A stretch of DNA of 64,000 bases from CAKVON01 sp902475665. GTDB taxonomy: Bacteria; Actinomycetota; Coriobacteriia; Coriobacteriales; Atopobiaceae. A program made the translations under genes and the position numbers. This document shows, one piece after another, positions 52,481 through 62,217 of the stretch. The notes below the pieces were generated by a model, which saw only the letters and a program-made list of their open reading frames with translations, ran no database searches and was not told the origin of the DNA. Positions within the stretch are counted from its first letter, which is position 1; every line of letters starts with the position of its first letter. The stretch is taken from NCBI GenBank assembly GCA_036321795.1, contig JAWQCY010000002.1:1-64000 (forward strand). Direction: 5' to 3'.

Positions 52481-53896
52481 CTAGGCCTTTGCCTCGCGCT
52501 CGCGCATGGCCTCGACGAAGGCGGGCCCGATCGCGGTGACGTCGCCGGCACCCTGCGTGATGAGGATGTCGCCCGGGCGGCACTCGTCGCACAGCGCCTC
52601 GACGAGCTCGTGGCGGTTGGGTACGTAGCGAACGTCGGCGACATGTCCGTTCTCGACGACCGAGTTCGCGATGGTCTTGCCCGAGATGCCGGGGATGGGC
52701 ATCTCGCCTGCGGGGAACACATCCATCACGAAGAGCACGTCGGCATCGTCGAACGCGGAGCCAAACTGCTTGGCCAGCGACTCGGTGCGCGAGTAGCGGT
52801 GCGGCTGGAAGCACACGACCACGCGCTCGAACTGCAGGTCGCGGGCGGCAGCCAGGGTCGCGGCAACCTCGGTTGGGTGATGGCCGTAGTCATCGATGAC
52901 GGTGATGCCGGCGACGTCACCCACATGGGTGAAGCGACGGTGAGCTCCGCCGAAGCCGCTGAGGCCCTCGGCGGCGGCATCGAGGTCGATGCCCAGCACG
53001 TCGGCGACGGCGATGGCCGCGGTGGCGTTGGCCATGTTGTGGCGACCCGGGTTTGCCTTGATCGTGACGGGCACGACGTGGCCGTCGGGAGCCTTGACCG
53101 AGAAGTGGCTGGCAAGCTTGTGGTGGCTGTCCTCGGGCAGGCAGACGTAGTCGCACGACTCGTCGAAGCCATAGGTCACCACACGACGGCCGGTGGAGCG
53201 GGCCAGCTCGACGCAGCGGGGCGCGTCGCCGTTGATGACGACGCAACCCGCATCGCCGACAAGGTCCATGAACTTGCAGAAGGTCTTCTCGACGTTCTCG
53301 AGGGTGCCGTAGTGGTCGAGGTGGTCTGCCTCGATGTTGGTGACGACGGCCACCTCGGGGTCAAGGTAGAGGAAGGAGCCGTCGGACTCGTCGGCCTCGC
53401 ACACGAAGTAGCCGCCGCGACCGTCGCGGCCGTTGGTGCCGTACTCCTCGACGATGCCGCCGATGAGAAACGACGGGTCCTTGCCCACGTGGTCGAGCAT
53501 GGAGGCGACCATCGAGGACGTGGTGGTCTTGCCGTGCGTGCCGGCGACCGCGACCTCGTGGAAGCCCTCACCCAGCGCGGCGAGCATCTTGGCACGGGGC
53601 CAGACGTCAATCCCCAGCTCACGGGCGCGGATGACCTCAGGGTTGGTCTCGGGGATGGCCGAGGAGGTCACGACGACGTCGGGCGCGACGGCATCGATGG
53701 TGGGGGCCTCGTGGCCGATGTGGACCTCGATGCCCGCCTCCTCGAGCTCACGCACGTAGCGCGAGGCCTTGAGGTCGCTGCCGGTCACGTGGCAGCCACG
53801 CTGGTGCAGGACGAGCGCGATGCCGCTCATGCCGGCTCCGCCGATGCCGATGAAGTGAGCGCGGCCGATGGGCTGCGCGACGGAAGAATCGCTCAT
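52481..53896 (-). CDS. murC: UDP-N-acetylmuramate--L-alanine ligase
   Basis: 471 aa. Adds L-Ala to UDP-MurNAc. Rossmann-like FIGIGGAGMSG (15-25), ATP loop GTHGKTT (119-125), CEADESDGSF, TNIEADHLDHYGT, IDDYGHHPTEV and FQPHRYSRT in the C-terminal domain. ATG preceded by AGGAGAT. 81 nt separate it from murG. PgeF downstream is a reported editing partner. Confidence 0.96.
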   Translation of the reverse strand: MSDSSVAQPIGRAHFIGIGGAGMSGIALVLHQRGCHVTGSDLKASRYVRELEEAGIEVHIGHEAPTIDAVAPDVVVTSSAIPETNPEVIRARELGIDVWPRAKMLAALGEGFHEVAVAGTHGKTTTSSMVASMLDHVGKDPSFLIGGIVEEYGTNGRDGRGGYFVCEADESDGSFLYLDPEVAVVTNIEADHLDHYGTLENVEKTFCKFMDLVGDAGCVVINGDAPRCVELARSTGRRVVTYGFDESCDYVCLPEDSHHKLASHFSVKAPDGHVVPVTIKANPGRHNMANATAAIAVADVLGIDLDAAAEGLSGFGGAHRRFTHVGDVAGITVIDDYGHHPTEVAATLAAARDLQFERVVVCFQPHRYSRTESLAKQFGSAFDDADVLFVMDVFPAGEMPIPGISGKTIANSVVENGHVADVRYVPNRHELVEALCDECRPGDILITQGAGDVTAIGPAFVEAMREREAKA

Positions 53897-53977
53897 TCGA
53901 TCTCCTAAACAAGACGTGTTGGCGCACGACGCCGCACAAGCGCCGTACCCCGCTATCCCCTTATCGTAACGCGTGGG

Positions 53978-55111
53978 CTAGGCACGTGCGGCCGAGGCCT
54001 CCTCAACCCTGTCCGCAAGCACGGAGGCTGCACCTGCCGAGGAAAGGCCGCGGGCCGACTCGCGCATCCTCGCGAGCTCGTCAGCGTCATCCAGCAGGCC
54101 CAACAGCGTTGCCGAGAAGGACCTCGAGTCAAGCTCGTCGTCCATGACGAGGCGGGCGGCGCCGCAGTCAACCAGCAGGTGCGCGTTGGTCGTCTGGTGG
54201 TCGGCCGTCGCGAACGGGTATGGCACCAGGATCGACGGGGCGGCCAGGGCCGAAATCTCGGCGATCGACGACGCGCCAGCGCGCGAGACGACGAGGTCTG
54301 CCGCGGCGAGCAGGTTGCCCATATCCTTGATGTAGGGCACCACCTGATAGCGCTGCCGCTCCTCGGAAGTGAGCGCCAGCGCCTCGACCGTGGGGTCGTA
54401 GCCGTCGGCGCCGGTCGAGTGGATGACGTGGACGTCCCCGCGGGAGAGCAGCTCACCCTTGAGGTTGGCCACGGCGCTGTTGAGGTGGGCGGCACCCAGG
54501 CTGCCACCAAAGACAAGCAGCATGCGCGCGTCCTCAGGCACCCCGTGGTCGGCGCGGCCGCGCGCGCCGTCTGCCTCGACGACGCTGCGACGCACGGGGT
54601 TGCCCGTCACGCAGACGCGGGAGGCATCGGCGACGAGCGGCTCGAACACCTTGGTGGCGGCGGGAAACGCCACGCACACGCGAGTCGCCTTCTTCGCCGA
54701 GGTCTTGTTGGCGAGACCGGGGACGGAGTTCTGCTCGTGTATCACGATGGGAACGCCGTGCCCATGGCACCAGTCCAGAAGGGGCAGCTCGACGTAGGCG
54801 CCAAAGCCCACGGCGACGTCCGGGGCGCCGACCTGCGAGAAGCGCTTGCCCAGGACCGACTTCGCGGCACGAATCTTCCAAAGGGCCGTGACGAGCGTCC
54901 AGGGGCGCGAGCGGTCGAAGCCCCGGACCGAGATGGGGACGAAGTCGAAGCCCGCCTCGGGGACGAGCTTGGCCTCCAGGCGCGTCGGCTGGCCATAGAA
55001 CGTGACGTGGTGGCCACGCGAGGTCAGCTCCTCGGCCAGGGCGAGGGCGGGGTTCACGTGCCCCGCGGTGCCACCTGCGGCGATTGCGACCTCAAGCTTC
55101 TTCTCTGCCAC
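53978..55111 (-). CDS. murG: Lipid II synthase MurG (GlcNAc transferase)
   Basis: 377 aa. Transfers GlcNAc to lipid I at the inner membrane face. GGTAGH (13-18), HEQNSVPGLANK, GNPVRRSV, VFGGSLGAAHLNSAV and RAGASSIAEISAL are the donor and acceptor motifs. The GTG at 55111 (VAEKKLEVAIAAGG) is chosen for AGGAGG 5 nt upstream; longer in-frame sequence upstream overlaps ftsW. Starts 2 nt after the ftsW stop. Confidence 0.95.
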   Translation of the reverse strand: MAEKKLEVAIAAGGTAGHVNPALALAEELTSRGHHVTFYGQPTRLEAKLVPEAGFDFVPISVRGFDRSRPWTLVTALWKIRAAKSVLGKRFSQVGAPDVAVGFGAYVELPLLDWCHGHGVPIVIHEQNSVPGLANKTSAKKATRVCVAFPAATKVFEPLVADASRVCVTGNPVRRSVVEADGARGRADHGVPEDARMLLVFGGSLGAAHLNSAVANLKGELLSRGDVHVIHSTGADGYDPTVEALALTSEERQRYQVVPYIKDMGNLLAAADLVVSRAGASSIAEISALAAPSILVPYPFATADHQTTNAHLLVDCGAARLVMDDELDSRSFSATLLGLLDDADELARMRESARGLSSAGAASVLADRVEEASAARA

Positions 55112-55113
55112 GA

Positions 55114-56514
55114 CTACCTCCTGTCGGGACGACCGCGACGCGACCGCCCGTTTTGCTGTGTGCCACGCGCGGAACCCCCGCGCAGCCTCTCGTGTGGGCT
55201 GGGGCCCAAGTCGACGCGACCCCTGCACTCGGCGCCACCCTCGACGACCCTGAAGCCTGCCGTCGTGGGCACCCCCATCCCCCTATCGTACCCGCGCGGG
55301 CGACGGCTGACGGACTCGGAGGGGCCGGCAAGGCCAATGTTGCCGCGGCGACGCTCGTAGACCGTCTCGGGAAGCGAGCTCTCCCGCGAGACCGAGAGCA
55401 CCAACGCGCACAGCACGACGCACGACAGGATCGAGGACCCGCCGTAGGACAGAAACGGCAGCGGCTTGCCCGTCATGGGCGTGATGCCGATGACACCGAG
55501 CACGTTGACGAAGAACTGGACGACCAAAAGCGAGCTTGCACCCATCGCAAGCGTGGAGCCGGCCAGGTCCGAAGCGTCTCGCGAGATCTTGTGGCCCTCG
55601 TAGGCGATGAGCAGAAATGCGGCAAGAACCAGCAGCATTCCGACCAGGCCGCACTCCTCGCCCACGATGGCGAAGATGAAATCGTTGTGCTTCTCGGGAA
55701 GGTAGCCGTACTTCTGGCGCGACATGCCGATGCCACAGCCGAAGACCCCGCCGTTGGCGATGGCATGAAAGCCCTGCAGCAACTGGTAGCCATCGTGCAG
55801 CGGGTCCTTCTCGGGATTGTGCATGACCTCGATGCGCTTGAGCGAGTAGGGGTCACGAAGCGCCATGAGCAAGACGAGGCCACCCACCACAAGAAACACC
55901 ACCACAAGGAGCTTCCAGTCGAAGCCGGCAAGCAGCAGCATCACGGCGACCGCCGCCGCGATGATGAGCGTGGTGCCCTTGTCGGGCTGCGCCAGGATGA
56001 GGCCGACGGGAAGCACGACGCAGGCGACGCTCAAGAGGCAAAACCGCCCGAAGTCGATCTCGCCGTCCGAGAAGTACCTCTGGCAGAGCGACGCCATGCT
56101 AAGGAGGATGATGGGCTTGGCGAACTCGGATGGCTGCAGCTGGATGCCCTTGACGTCGATCCAGCGCACGGCACCCTTGGTCTCGACGCCGAAAAAGCGC
56201 GTGCAGACGAGAAGCGCCACGATTATGATGGTAAGCCACGCGACTGCCTTGGGGCTGCAGAGCCTGCGGTAGCCGATCAGGACAACGATTCCGGAGAACA
56301 CCAGGCTGCCCGCGAGCAGCGCCGCCTGACGCTTGAGCAGGTAGCAAGCGTCACCGGTCTGCTTGAGCATCGTGACCGAGCTTGCCGAGTAGATCATGAC
56401 GAGGCCGAACAGGCACAGCGCGACGACCACCAGGCAGAAGATGACACGCGGCTCCATGAAGCGGGCCGGCACCACCTTCCTGGCGGACGCGCGTCCACGC
56501 TCACCCACGCGCAT
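55114..56514 (-). CDS. ftsW: FtsW peptidoglycan glycosyltransferase (SEDS)
   Basis: 466 aa from an ATG at 56514; a GTG at 56508 with GAGGG at 8-nt spacing is an equal alternative. About ten membrane segments. SEDS motifs: RWIDVKGIQLQPSEFAKP, LAQPDKGTT, GYQLLQGFHAIANGGVFGCG, KYGYLPEKHNDFIFAIVGEE and TGKPLPFLSYGGSS. Polymerises lipid II at the septum with FtsI. A basic C-terminal tail (about 395-466, Arg/Gly-rich) extends into the cytoplasm. Overlaps murD by 14 nt. Confidence 0.94.
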   Translation of the reverse strand: MRVGERGRASARKVVPARFMEPRVIFCLVVVALCLFGLVMIYSASSVTMLKQTGDACYLLKRQAALLAGSLVFSGIVVLIGYRRLCSPKAVAWLTIIIVALLVCTRFFGVETKGAVRWIDVKGIQLQPSEFAKPIILLSMASLCQRYFSDGEIDFGRFCLLSVACVVLPVGLILAQPDKGTTLIIAAAVAVMLLLAGFDWKLLVVVFLVVGGLVLLMALRDPYSLKRIEVMHNPEKDPLHDGYQLLQGFHAIANGGVFGCGIGMSRQKYGYLPEKHNDFIFAIVGEECGLVGMLLVLAAFLLIAYEGHKISRDASDLAGSTLAMGASSLLVVQFFVNVLGVIGITPMTGKPLPFLSYGGSSILSCVVLCALVLSVSRESSLPETVYERRRGNIGLAGPSESVSRRPRGYDRGMGVPTTAGFRVVEGGAECRGRVDLGPSPHERLRGGSARGTQQNGRSRRGRPDRR

Positions 56515-57931
56515 CGCCCTCGAGCGCGCGTGCGATGCGCTCGCCGACGAGCGACTTGAAGACGCGGCCACGCTCCTCGTAGCCGCCGAACTCGTCGAAC
56601 GACGAGCACGCCGGGGACAGCAGGACCACGTCGCCAGGCTGCGCGAGGCCGATCGCGGCGTCGAGCGCCTGCTCCATGTGGGCGGCGCGGGCAACGACGG
56701 GGGCGCAGGCCTCGCCACGCGCGGCCTCAAGCGCGGTCGCGATTCGCTCGCCAGCCTCGCCGAAGCAGACTGCGGCACGGCAGCGGGCCACGACGTCGTG
56801 GGCGAGGTCGCAAAGCTCGGTGCCCTTGTCATGGCCACCCAGAAGAACGACGACACGCCCCGCCTCGAATGCGGTCAGCGCCTTCTGGACGGCATCGGTG
56901 TTGGTCGCCTTGGAGTCATTGACGAAGCTCACGCCGGGCATCTGCCCACAGGGCTCGATGCGGTGCTCGAGCGGCGAGAAGGACAGCAGGCCGCGACGCA
57001 CGTCGGCGTCAGCCGCGCCAAGCTCCAGCGCGACGGCGGAGGCGGCAAGCGCGTTCTCGACGTTGTGGGCGCCCTTGATGGCAAGCTCGTCGGCGGCAAC
57101 GAGCTCGTGCTCGACGCCATCCAGGCGAACGACCATCACGCCGTCACGCGAGAAAGCGGCGCACGGCGTGGCCGGGTCGGCCGCAGGGTCGAGCACGCAC
57201 ACGCGAAGGCCACGCGCCACAAGGCGCTCGCGGATCGCCGCGCACGCGGGCTCGGCGGAGACGACCGCCAGGTCGCCCGCGCCCAGGTTGCGGAAGATGC
57301 GCTCCTTTGCAGCCGCGTAGGCCTCATGGGAGCGATGCCACGAAAGGTGGTCCGGCGTGATGTTGAGAAGCACCGCGACGCGCGGGTGCAGGCGCTCGGT
57401 GCAGGCCAGCTGGTAGCTCGAGAGCTCCGCCACGAACCACTCCCCCGCCCGGCGCGCGTCCACGCGCGAGGTGGAGAGGGTGCCGATGTTGCCAACGGTC
57501 TCGGCGTCCATGCCCGCGGCACGCAGGAGCTCGCAGGCAAGGGTCGTGGTGGTGGTCTTGCCGTTGGTGCCGGTGATGCCGACCCACCTGTCGGGACTCT
57601 CGCGCCAGGCGAACTCGGGCTCGCCGATAACCTCGGAGCTGCGCGCCTTGGCTGCCGAGAAGAACTCGGAGAACTCGGAGATGCCCGGGCTCGAGACGGC
57701 CAAATCGTAGCTGCCCTCGACATCCTCGGTGCCCAGCACGACCCGCACTCCGGCGGCCTCGAGCTCACGGGTCTTCTCGGTAGGACGCGAGGTCGCCCCT
57801 CCGTACAGCGTCACCGAGTCCACGCGGTCGCCCAGACGGGCGGCGAGGTACTCGGCGACGGCGATGCCGGACTTGCCGGCGCCCAGGACAAGCGCCCTTC
57901 CGATGTGCGAGGGCTGCGTCTGCTGGCTCAT
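56501..57931 (-). CDS. murD: UDP-N-acetylmuramoylalanine--D-glutamate ligase
   Basis: 476 aa. Adds D-Glu. N-terminal LVLGAGKSGIAVAEYL, GTNGKTT (121-127), ELSSYQL, NITPDHLSWH, KGAHNVENALAA, LEHRIEP, VNDSKATNTDAV and LLGGHDKGTE are in order. Start at MSQQTQPSHI behind AGGAGGC. 13 nt after mraY. Confidence 0.95.
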   Translation of the reverse strand: MSQQTQPSHIGRALVLGAGKSGIAVAEYLAARLGDRVDSVTLYGGATSRPTEKTRELEAAGVRVVLGTEDVEGSYDLAVSSPGISEFSEFFSAAKARSSEVIGEPEFAWRESPDRWVGITGTNGKTTTTTLACELLRAAGMDAETVGNIGTLSTSRVDARRAGEWFVAELSSYQLACTERLHPRVAVLLNITPDHLSWHRSHEAYAAAKERIFRNLGAGDLAVVSAEPACAAIRERLVARGLRVCVLDPAADPATPCAAFSRDGVMVVRLDGVEHELVAADELAIKGAHNVENALAASAVALELGAADADVRRGLLSFSPLEHRIEPCGQMPGVSFVNDSKATNTDAVQKALTAFEAGRVVVLLGGHDKGTELCDLAHDVVARCRAAVCFGEAGERIATALEAARGEACAPVVARAAHMEQALDAAIGLAQPGDVVLLSPACSSFDEFGGYEERGRVFKSLVGERIARALEGDARG

Positions 57932-57944
57932 GTGATGGTGCCTC

Positions 57945-58976
57945 CTAGCCGAGCTGGAAATAGAGTGCGAAGCCCAGCGCGGCGAACGCGGCCGACACGA
58001 TCCAGAAGCGGATGACGACCTTGGTCTCGCTCCAGCCGAGCTTCTCGAAGTGGTGGTGAAGGGGTGCCATGAGGAAGACTCGCTTGCCCGTGGACTTGAA
58101 GCTGACGACCTGGATGATGACCGAGAGGGCCTCGGCAATGAACAGGCCGCCCATGATGAGCGAGGTGACCTCGGTCTTGGTGAGGACCGCGAGCGCGGCG
58201 AAGGCGGCACCCAGCGCCAGGGAGCCCGTGTCGCCCATGAAGATCGTCGCGGGGTAACAGTTGAACCAGAGGAAGCCCACGAGCGCGCCGGCGGCGGAGG
58301 CGGCGAAGATCGCGAGGTTGATCTCGTCGTACCTGAAGGCGACGGCCGCCAGCGCGAGCATGACCACGAGCACGGTGCCGCCCGCCAGGCCGTCGAGGCC
58401 GTCGGTGAGGTTGACGGCGTTGGACAGGCCCGCCATTAGCAGGAAGACGAAGACGAGGTAGAGCCACGGGATGGCGACGGCGGTGCCGCCCAGCTCGACC
58501 GTCGTGGTGAGCACGCCCAGGTCCAAGGCGAAGCCACCCGGGAAGCGCAGGACGGGCGCGATGCCGCACATGTTGACCGCGAACAGACAGAACGCAACCG
58601 AGATGGTGATGAGGCCCGCCATCTTCTGCGACGGCGTGAGGCCCAGCGAGCGCTTGTGCGCGACCGACTCGATGTCGTCAAGAAGACCGAGGCTGCCCGT
58701 GGCGAACGTGGCGACGACGGCCAGGATCAGGTCGCCGGTCCACTTGGCCATAAGCACGCACGTGGCGAGAAGTGCCACGAGGATGACGACGCCACCCATG
58801 GTGGGGGTGCCCTGCTTCACGAGGTGGCGCTGCGGGCCGTCGGCACGGATCTGCTGGCCGACGCCCTCCCTCCTCATGAACCTGATGAACACGGGCATCA
58901 GGACGAGCACGATGACCGCCGCCAATGCCATGGCGATGAAGACCTGGTAGGTCGGGTAGCTGGGATTTCCGAGCAT
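57945..58976 (-). CDS. mraY: Phospho-MurNAc-pentapeptide transferase MraY
   Basis: 343 aa, about ten membrane segments. Makes lipid I on undecaprenyl phosphate. KQGTPTMGGVVIL, LGLLDDIESVAHKRSLGLTP (catalytic Asp pair), NAVNLTDGLDGLAGG, FMGDTGSLALG and the HHHFEKLGW motif near the C terminus are all intact. One nucleotide separates it from the murF stop. ATG at 58976; an in-frame upstream extension within murF is rejected. Confidence 0.96.
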   Translation of the reverse strand: MLGNPSYPTYQVFIAMALAAVIVLVLMPVFIRFMRREGVGQQIRADGPQRHLVKQGTPTMGGVVILVALLATCVLMAKWTGDLILAVVATFATGSLGLLDDIESVAHKRSLGLTPSQKMAGLITISVAFCLFAVNMCGIAPVLRFPGGFALDLGVLTTTVELGGTAVAIPWLYLVFVFLLMAGLSNAVNLTDGLDGLAGGTVLVVMLALAAVAFRYDEINLAIFAASAAGALVGFLWFNCYPATIFMGDTGSLALGAAFAALAVLTKTEVTSLIMGGLFIAEALSVIIQVVSFKSTGKRVFLMAPLHHHFEKLGWSETKVVIRFWIVSAAFAALGFALYFQLG

Positions 58977-58977
58977 G

Positions 58978-60423
58978 TTAGGCGAGCACCCCCTTGACGA
59001 AGAGGTCGAGCCCCACGGAGCGCGAGGCCTTGGCAAGAACGAGGTCGGCAGGCGTCAGCACGGGCGCCATGACGCGGATGGCGTCGTCGACCGTGTCGAA
59101 GCACTCGATGCGGTCGTCGGACATGCCCATGGTGACCGCCGCCTCGCGCATGGCAGGAACGAACTCGGTACCGACCAGGCAAAGCATGTCGAGCGGCTTG
59201 GCGGCGGCATAGGCGCCGATCAGGGCGTGAAGGCGCTGCGCCTCGTCGCCGAGCTCGCCGATCTCGCCGAGGACGGCGATCCTGCGGCCCTCGCACGACA
59301 TGGAGCACAAGACGTCGAGCGCGGCGGCCATGGACGAGGGGCTCGCGTTGTAGGAGTCGTCGATCACGCGGCACTTCTCGGCACCACCGACGACCTCGAG
59401 GCGCATGTGGGTCGCCGGCATGGCGGCCACGGCGTCGACGACGGCGTCGCGATCGCAGCCGCAGGCGTCCGCCACGGCCAACGCGATGAGATAGTCGCTC
59501 ACAAGCTGGCGGCCGGGGACGGGAATCGTGACGCGGCGCCTCCAACCGTCCGCATAGACAACGTCGGCCGAGGGGCGACCGTCCTCGCCGAGCTCGACGC
59601 CCTCGGCGCGCACGACGCCCTCGCGACCACCCACCAGCTCGCAACCCACGCCCGCGGGCGTGGCGAACCCGTCGCGGATGAAGGCGGAGTAGTCGTCATC
59701 TGCGGTGAGTACCAGAAGCGGGCCCACCTTCGTGCCATGCGCCTCGCCGGCCTCCATGCCGGAGCAGATCTCGGCCTTTGCGCGGGCGATGTTCTCGCGG
59801 CTGCCGAGAAGACCGATGTGGCTCGTGCCGACGTTGGTGACGCAAGCCACGGCGGGCCTTGCCGCGGCGGCCAGGCGGTCGATCTCGTGCGGGTGGTTCA
59901 TGCCCATCTCCACGACGATGGCCTCGGCGTCGTCGGGCGCCGACAGCAGCGTGATCGGCATGCCGATGAGGTTGTTGAAGTTGCCCGCGGTGGCGTGCAC
60001 GCGGAAGCGCGTCGCCAGGGCATGGGCAAGCATGTCTTTGGTGGTGGTCTTGCCGACCGAGCCGGTCACGCCGACCACGAGCCAGCTCGAGTGCTCGTCG
60101 CGCCACGCGGAGGCAAGGGCGAGCATGAACCGCTCGCCGTCGTCAGCGGCGGCACGCACGATGGCGCAGCCGCGAGCCTCGGCGGACTCGAGCAACCCGT
60201 CCGCGGGGTCGGCGGTGATGACCACAAGGCCGGCGCCGGAGTCCACCGCCTGCGGGGCGAACCTGTTGCCATCGACGTTCTCGCCCGGGAATGCGACGAA
60301 CACGCCGCCCTTCTCGACCTTGCGCGAGTCGATTGCTATGCCCGAGACGCACGCGTCATCGGGGCCGGCCAGAAGCGTGGCGCCGGTTGCCGCCACGACC
60401 TGAGAGACCTTCATGCGAAACAT
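58978..60423 (-). CDS. murF: UDP-N-acetylmuramoyl-tripeptide--D-alanyl-D-alanine ligase
   Basis: 481 aa. Adds D-Ala-D-Ala. SGIAIDSRKVEKGGVFVAFP, GVTGSVGKTTTKDM (ATP loop 121-127), AGNFNNLIGMPITLL, EMGMNHPHEID, NVGTSHIGLLGS and DDSYNASPSSM mark MurF rather than MurE. Alternative start three codons in (MKVSQVV). It follows ftsI directly, where murE is usually found in between. Confidence 0.95.
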   Translation of the reverse strand: MFRMKVSQVVAATGATLLAGPDDACVSGIAIDSRKVEKGGVFVAFPGENVDGNRFAPQAVDSGAGLVVITADPADGLLESAEARGCAIVRAAADDGERFMLALASAWRDEHSSWLVVGVTGSVGKTTTKDMLAHALATRFRVHATAGNFNNLIGMPITLLSAPDDAEAIVVEMGMNHPHEIDRLAAAARPAVACVTNVGTSHIGLLGSRENIARAKAEICSGMEAGEAHGTKVGPLLVLTADDDYSAFIRDGFATPAGVGCELVGGREGVVRAEGVELGEDGRPSADVVYADGWRRRVTIPVPGRQLVSDYLIALAVADACGCDRDAVVDAVAAMPATHMRLEVVGGAEKCRVIDDSYNASPSSMAAALDVLCSMSCEGRRIAVLGEIGELGDEAQRLHALIGAYAAAKPLDMLCLVGTEFVPAMREAAVTMGMSDDRIECFDTVDDAIRVMAPVLTPADLVLAKASRSVGLDLFVKGVLA

Positions 60424-60447
60424 GTGAGACCGTTCCCTTTCCGGGCG

Positions 60448-62208
60448 CTACGCGCTGGGCTTCACACCCATCTCATCGAGCGCCTCAGACATGATAGCCG
60501 AGAACACCGGGGCGGCCGAGGAGGCCGCGAGATGTGGCGTTCCGTTGAGGCCCACGTAGACGAGCACCTTTGGGTCGTCGGCGTTGGCGAAGCCGACCAG
60601 CGAGCTCACGTACTTTCCGGATTCGTATCCGCCCTCGGCGCTCGCCTGCTCGCCTGTGCCCGTCTTGCCCGCGATGTCGTAACCCGTTACCTGGGCGGCC
60701 GTGCCGGTACCCTCGCTGATGACGATGCGCATCATGTCGGTGACCTTGTCGCAGGTGGCCTTCGAGACGGTCTTGGTGCCCTTGGAGGACCAGTCGACCG
60801 TGTCGCCGGCCTTCTGGACGAGGAAGTGGGGCACGTTCATGGTCCCGTCGTTGGCGATGGCGCCCACGGCCCGCACGACCTGGACCATGGGGAAGGCAAG
60901 CCCCTGGCCGAATGACATGAAGCCGAGGTTGGCGCCGGCGACGTCATCACCGGTGGCGACGATTCCCGCCTGTTCGCCGGGGAAGTCGATCCCAGTCTTC
61001 GAGCCGATGCCGAACTTCTCGATACCCGCCGAGAAGGTTTCGGCGCCGATGGCCTGCGCCACAAGGGCGGTGCCGGTGTTGGAGGAGCGTCGCAAGATCT
61101 CGGTGCACGACATGTCCATCGTGTAGTCGCGCTCGTCGTCGTCCCCGACAAGGTCGTCGCCGAGCTGGACCTTGGGCGGAACGGTGAAGGTGGACTCGGG
61201 CGTGACCTTGCCCGACTCGATGCCGACGGCCATCGTCAGGACCTTGAAGATCGAGCCAGGCTCGTAGGAGTCACCGGTAAGCCTGAGCTTCATGCTGTCG
61301 CTCGTGACGCTCGACGCGTCGGTCGGGTCCATGAGCGGGGTCGAACACGCCGCCAGGATCTCGCCCGTGGACGGGTCGGTGACCATCACCGAGCCCGACT
61401 CCGCGTTGTAGTCGCTCGTGGCCTGCGCGATCTTCTCCTCGGCCATCTTCTGGATGTCGAGGTCGATCGAGATGACGATGTCCTGTCCGTCGGTGGCCTC
61501 CTGAATGGTGGTGGAGGCACCCGCGATCGGCTTTCCGTCGGTACCCGTGGCCGTCTGCACGACGCCGTCGGTGCCGCTGAGGATCTTGTCGTAGTAGTAC
61601 TCGAGGCCTGACAGGCCGTTGCCGTCGTCACCGACGTAGCCGAGCACCTGTCCCGCGACCGAGCCGTTGGGGTAGACGCGCTTTGTGTTCTCCTCGAAGT
61701 AGACGCCGGTGTAGCCGGCCTTCTCCAGGTCACCCTTCAGCTCGTCGGCAGACGAGAGGTCGACCCTCTTCTTGATGACGGAATACTGGCCCTGCGCGGT
61801 AAGCGACGCGGTGTAGTCCGACGCATTTCCGCCCAGGTCTTGGGCGAGAAGTTCCGACAGGGCAGCCGCGTCGTCGATCTCGGTCGGGTTGCAGATGACG
61901 TTCTTGCACTCGACGCTCGTGGCCAACACGTTGCCGTTGCGGTCGTAGATGGTGCCTCGCTTGGCGTGCAGCACCTGCGTGCTTTCGCGGGAGACGGCAT
62001 AGTCGCCTCGCCTGACGACCGTCAGCTCGAAGAGCCTGGCCGCGGTCACGACCGAGGCCAGGCAAACCAATGCCAAGAGGACCTTGTAGGCCCAATCGGG
62101 ACGCGCGAACCCCCGTCGGCCCGCACGGTCCCTAGACGCACGCGCCGCCTCGTCATAGGAGGAGCCACGGACCCGAGAGGTCCTTCTCTGTCGATTGTCG
62201 CTTGTCAC
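60448..62208 (-). CDS. ftsI: Septal penicillin-binding protein FtsI/PBP2-like transpeptidase
   Basis: 586 aa. Cytoplasmic basic tail (1-38), one membrane segment (about 42-62), a dimerisation domain beginning near RGTIYDRNGNVLATS, then the transpeptidase with S319-x-x-K (YEPGSIFKVLT), SxN RSSNTGT and KTGTGE. Class B PBP that cross-links septal peptidoglycan with FtsW. No C-terminal PASTA domains. ftsL is 9 nt upstream, murF 24 nt downstream. Confidence 0.93.
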   Translation of the reverse strand: MTSDNRQRRTSRVRGSSYDEAARASRDRAGRRGFARPDWAYKVLLALVCLASVVTAARLFELTVVRRGDYAVSRESTQVLHAKRGTIYDRNGNVLATSVECKNVICNPTEIDDAAALSELLAQDLGGNASDYTASLTAQGQYSVIKKRVDLSSADELKGDLEKAGYTGVYFEENTKRVYPNGSVAGQVLGYVGDDGNGLSGLEYYYDKILSGTDGVVQTATGTDGKPIAGASTTIQEATDGQDIVISIDLDIQKMAEEKIAQATSDYNAESGSVMVTDPSTGEILAACSTPLMDPTDASSVTSDSMKLRLTGDSYEPGSIFKVLTMAVGIESGKVTPESTFTVPPKVQLGDDLVGDDDERDYTMDMSCTEILRRSSNTGTALVAQAIGAETFSAGIEKFGIGSKTGIDFPGEQAGIVATGDDVAGANLGFMSFGQGLAFPMVQVVRAVGAIANDGTMNVPHFLVQKAGDTVDWSSKGTKTVSKATCDKVTDMMRIVISEGTGTAAQVTGYDIAGKTGTGEQASAEGGYESGKYVSSLVGFANADDPKVLVYVGLNGTPHLAASSAAPVFSAIMSEALDEMGVKPSA

Positions 62209-62217
62209 GATTCGAGC

